In this document: piece by piece, positions 36,372 through 37,582 of the stretch
Position numbering within the stretch: the first letter of the stretch is position 1
Layout of the letters: each line of letters opens with the position of its first letter
Origin: a virus
Direction: 5' to 3' (one strand)
Length of the DNA: 37,582 bases
IMG/VR virus record: IMGVR_UViG_3300013093_002447
Span: 1 to 37,582 of that record
Notes under the pieces: model-generated
Told to the model about the DNA's origin: nothing
The model's database searches: none
What the model saw: the letters and a program-made list of their open reading frames with translations, nothing else
Translations under genes and position numbers: made by a program

Positions 36372-36395
36372 AGGATTAAAAACCCTGGGGTTTTT
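36367..36395 (+). terminator. Rho-independent terminator before the tRNA array
   Basis: ACCCCAGG (36367-36374) pairs with CCTGGGGT (36384-36391) around a 9-nt loop, with T at 36391-36395. It stands between the promoters and the tRNAs, yet no second promoter is seen after it. Confidence 0.85.
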
Positions 36396-36498
36396 CATTT
36401 AGTGCTATAGGAAACGAGGTCCTAGCATCACTTAAAAAGGCTAAACGGGCGGACAGTATGATGAAAGCGTTGGCGATAACACGCAAGTAAAACTACTG

Positions 36499-36609
36499 GT
36501 TGGGGTATAACCCCAACATATCCTTTCGCAAGAAAGGGTATTCTAAAACATACTACGCACGACTGCCACTAGACGGCAATGGGCGAATCATAGATAGTAG
36601 TATGTTTTA
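36499..36609 (+). ncRNA. Structured RNA element upstream of the tRNA array
   Basis: Three consecutive stems: GTTGGGG/CCCCAAC (36499-36505, 36511-36517); a 10-bp stem ATATCCTTTC/GAAAGGGTAT (36518-36527, 36532-36541) closed by a GCAA tetraloop; and a 13-bp stem TAAAACATACTAC/GTAGTATGTTTTA (36544-36556, 36597-36609) enclosing 40 nt with a TGCC/GGCA inner pairing. tRNA-Tyr starts 8 nt later. The bases between the terminator and 36498 contain no credible gene, only a possible TAGGA/TCCTA hairpin. The function could be processing, stability or a separate RNA. Confidence 0.6.
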
Positions 36610-36617
36610 TAATACAT

Positions 36618-36701
36618 GGAGCAGAAGCATCAATGGTGATGCCCGGGACTGTAAATTCCGCGCCTCTGGCACGCTAGGTTCGATCCCTAGATGCTCCACC
36701 A
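36618..36701 (+). tRNA. tRNA-Tyr (GTA)
   Basis: The acceptor GGAGCAG pairs with ATGCTCC except G7.A66. The D stem is GCAT/ATGC and the anticodon loop CTGTAAA gives GTA. A long variable arm (GCC/GGC) is as expected for bacterial Tyr. The T arm is CTAGG-TTCGATC-CCTAG and CCA is encoded. Confidence 0.9.
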
Positions 36702-36706
36702 AATTT

Positions 36707-36781
36707 GCCTCGTTCATATAGTGGTTATTATGCTCGGCTGTCTACCGGGACATAGGGGTTCGATTCCCCTACGAGGCGCCA
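36707..36781 (+). tRNA. tRNA-Asp (GTC)
   Basis: The acceptor GCCTCGT/ACGAGGC is perfect and the anticodon loop CTGTCTA gives GTC. The T arm is GGGG-TTCGATT-CCCC and CCA is encoded. It lies 5 nt after tRNA-Tyr. Confidence 0.9.
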
Positions 36782-36787
36782 ATTTTT

Positions 36788-36862
36788 GCCTGTTTAGCTC
36801 AGTGGTAGAGCAATCGCTTGATAAGCGGTAGGCCCGTGGATCGTTCCCACGAACAGGCACCA
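36788..36862 (+). tRNA. tRNA-Ile (GAT), variant T loop
   Basis: The acceptor GCCTGTT/AACAGGC is perfect. The D arm is standard (AGCTCAGTGGTAGAGC) and the anticodon loop TTGATAA gives GAT. The T stem is CGTGG/CCACG, but the loop is ATCGTTC rather than TTCGAnY. CCA is encoded. Confidence 0.88.
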
Positions 36863-36872
36863 AAGTTTCTAT

Positions 36873-36951
36873 TCCGCAGAACCCGAGCAAGGTGCATGGG
36901 CGTGACTGTTAATCACTGGTTAGCAGAGTTCGATTCTCTGATGCGGAGCCA
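36873..36951 (+). tRNA. tRNA-Asn (GTT)
   Basis: The acceptor TCCGCAG pairs with ATGCGGA except G7.A66. The anticodon loop CTGTTAA gives GTT. The T arm is CAGAG-TTCGATT-CTCTG, the discriminator is G and CCA is encoded. Confidence 0.88.
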
Positions 36952-36959
36952 AACAATTT

Positions 36960-37034
36960 GGGGGCAGTAGCGGGCTACGGTTCTCCCTTGCAAGGAGGAT
37001 GTCTAGAAGGGTTCAACTCCCTCGGTCTCCACCA
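36960..37034 (+). tRNA. tRNA-Ala (TGC)-like, shortened D arm
   Basis: The anticodon loop CTTGCAA gives TGC with stem TCTCC/GGAGG. The T arm has loop TTCAACT and CCA is encoded. The acceptor pairs with two G.T and an A7.G66 mismatch. The D region is about 3-4 nt short and forms only GTAG/CTAC with a 4-nt loop. Confidence 0.75.
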
Positions 37035-37041
37035 AATTTAT

Positions 37042-37116
37042 ATGGCGTTGGACTTCTGGGTAGGTCCTTGGCCCTTCAAGCCAAAGAGACGGGTTCGATT
37101 CCCGTACGCCATACCA
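37042..37116 (+). tRNA. tRNA-Glu (TTC) by anticodon, C33 variant
   Basis: The acceptor ATGGCGT/ACGCCAT and T arm ACGGG/CCCGT are perfect, and the D stem is GACT/GGTC. The anticodon stem TTGGC/GCCAA closes loop CCTTCAA, giving TTC with C instead of the near-universal T at position 33. CCA is encoded. Confidence 0.8.
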
Positions 37117-37122
37117 AACAAT

Positions 37123-37200
37123 CTGTGTGTAATGTTAATCTGGTAGACGGCCTGGTTTGGAACTAGGAGGCTGTAGGTTCAAATCCTACCACGCAGACCA
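37123..37200 (+). tRNA. tRNA-Pro (TGG)
   Basis: The acceptor CTGTGTG/CACGCAG (one G.T) and anticodon loop TTTGGAA (TGG) are clear. The T arm is GTAGG-TTCAAAT-CCTAC and CCA is encoded. Confidence 0.88.
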
Positions 37201-37204
37201 ATTC

Positions 37205-37279
37205 GCCCTTGTATCCTTAGTGGTAGAGGTCCTGTTTTGTAATCAGGGTGTGGAGGTTCGATTCCTTCCTGGGGCACCA
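37205..37279 (+). tRNA. tRNA-Thr (TGT)
   Basis: The acceptor starts GCCCTTG with a T6.T67 mismatch. The anticodon loop TTTGTAA gives TGT and the T loop is TTCGATT. CCA is encoded. Confidence 0.85.
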
Positions 37280-37287
37280 AGTTCTAT

Positions 37288-37365
37288 TGGGGAATCGCCT
37301 AGTCCGGTCTAAGGCAACGGTCTTTGAAATCGTCATCATGGGTTCGAATCCCATTTCCCCTGCCA
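37288..37365 (+). tRNA. tRNA-Gln (TTG)
   Basis: It starts TGGGGAA as bacterial Gln tRNAs do (weak first pair, here T1.T72). The anticodon loop CTTTGAA gives TTG with stem ACGGT/ATCGT. The T arm is ATGGG-TTCGAAT-CCCAT and CCA is encoded. Confidence 0.87.
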
Positions 37366-37366
37366 T

Positions 37367-37411
37367 GCTACTTTAGCTGATGTGGTCATAGCGGCGGTGT
37401 TTTGTATAAAT
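37367..37411 (+). pseudogene. Truncated tRNA (5' half, Thr-like)
   Basis: GCTACTTTAGCTGATGTGGT and the following CATAGC look like an acceptor strand and D arm. They are followed by GGTGTTTTGTAT, which resembles a TGT anticodon loop. No 3' anticodon stem, T arm or CCA follows; the sequence runs into TATAAATA and a new gene instead. It is likely a remnant of a tenth tRNA. Confidence 0.55.
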
Positions 37412-37412
37412 A
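37405..37412 (+). promoter_or_regulatory. T4-like late promoter octamer
   Basis: TATAAATA ends 5 nt before the ATG at 37418. T4 spacing puts the transcription start on the A of that ATG. Confidence 0.6.
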
Positions 37413-37417
37413 AGTAT

Positions 37418-37582
37418 ATGGAACAATACTATCAACTAAACAATAAATGGATATGTAAAGAATGTCAGCGTGAGTTTAACAGCAGGCAAGCAACTACTTC
37501 GCATATCTACAGAACGCATACAAATCCCGGAGTATCCTTTGGAGGGCACCAAGTAGGAAAGCCCGCTTGGAACAAAGGACTA
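37418..37582 (+). CDS. Homing-endonuclease-like protein, N-terminal part (cut by window end)
   Basis: The first 55 residues have a C2H2-like finger (CKECQREF, Cys13 and Cys16, then His29 and His34). A GGHQVGKPAWNKGL segment follows, like the NUMOD3-type DNA-binding repeats of phage HNH or GIY-YIG homing endonucleases. The catalytic domain would lie beyond the window. Its place next to a broken tRNA fits insertion of a mobile endonuclease gene. No Shine-Dalgarno is present. Confidence 0.62.
   Translation, partial: MEQYYQLNNKWICKECQREFNSRQATTSHIYRTHTNPGVSFGGHQVGKPAWNKGL

Noticed and set aside
36500-36721. ORF of 73 aa across the structured RNA and tRNA-Tyr
   Set aside because: It overlaps a complete tRNA and the hairpin region; no RBS.
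36958-37146. ORF of 62 aa across the tRNA array
   Set aside because: It is composed of tRNA-Ala and tRNA-Glu sequence.
1-37582. CRISPR array, rRNA gene, IS element or integrase/att site
   Set aside because: No regularly spaced repeats, rRNA-like stretch, transposase, terminal inverted repeats or integrase was seen.

Overview
This 37.6 kb window reads as part of a large tailed-phage genome, probably T4-like. The supporting features are tightly packed small genes with ATGA/TAATG overlaps, nine tRNA genes in under 800 bp, a DEDD exonuclease, a nucleotidase-like HAD protein, holin-like membrane proteins, a partial homing endonuclease, and TATAAATA octamers like T4 late promoters. Near-consensus sigma-70 promoters, most with a 17-bp spacer, also occur. 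No head, tail or replication genes are present, so the phage assignment is an inference from content. The host is unknown but should be a Gram-negative bacterium, because the phage carries lipoproteins, a CsgG-type outer-membrane pore and O-antigen-type sugar genes. A PqqA peptide gene points to a PQQ-using, perhaps methylotrophic, host.

Layout. Bases 1-2761: pqqA, small unknown proteins and a cassette of small membrane, lipo- and secreted proteins. 2768-7542: a coiled-coil membrane protein, ClpX, ribosomal protein bS21, acidic and zinc-finger small proteins and an exonuclease. 7543-9238 (minus): a DUF454/YbaN protein and 5-aminolevulinate synthase. 9262-13024: a phosphoesterase, a Pth2-like protein, a tandem family of paralogous small proteins and a nucleotidase-like protein. 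13026-15085: Hsp20 behind a ROSE-like RNA hairpin leader, ClpS, heme oxygenase and a ferredoxin-dependent bilin reductase of PcyX type. 15096-16436: a possible PD-(D/E)XK protein. 16470-23231: a curli-type operon (CsgF, CsgG-SH3, two curlin-repeat proteins, FecR-domain protein, CHASE2-adenylate cyclase). 23233-25809: a small S11 peptidase, a fatty-acid desaturase and small membrane proteins. 25872-35738: a surface-sugar cluster. 35758-37582: a zinc-ribbon protein, a structured leader RNA with a terminator/antiterminator pair, nine tRNAs, a broken tRNA and the start of an endonuclease.

How the genes may work together. ALA synthase feeds heme synthesis, heme oxygenase opens heme to biliverdin and the bilin reductase reduces biliverdin, so the phage covers the entry and exit of a heme-to-bilin route. 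ClpX, ClpS and Hsp20 form a proteostasis set; bS21, tRNAs and the Pth2-like protein form a translation set. The curli operon encodes its own pore, accessory factor, fibre-like substrates and a sensor cyclase, so it could remodel the infected cell surface. The sugar cluster contains an RmlB-type 4,6-dehydratase, an E1-type 3-dehydrase and a thiamine-diphosphate enzyme, a combination that fits a branched 3,6-dideoxy sugar. The strongest candidates for something undescribed are the phage-borne pqqA, the full curli-plus-cyclase operon, the Hsp20 RNA thermometer and the structured RNA ahead of the tRNA array.
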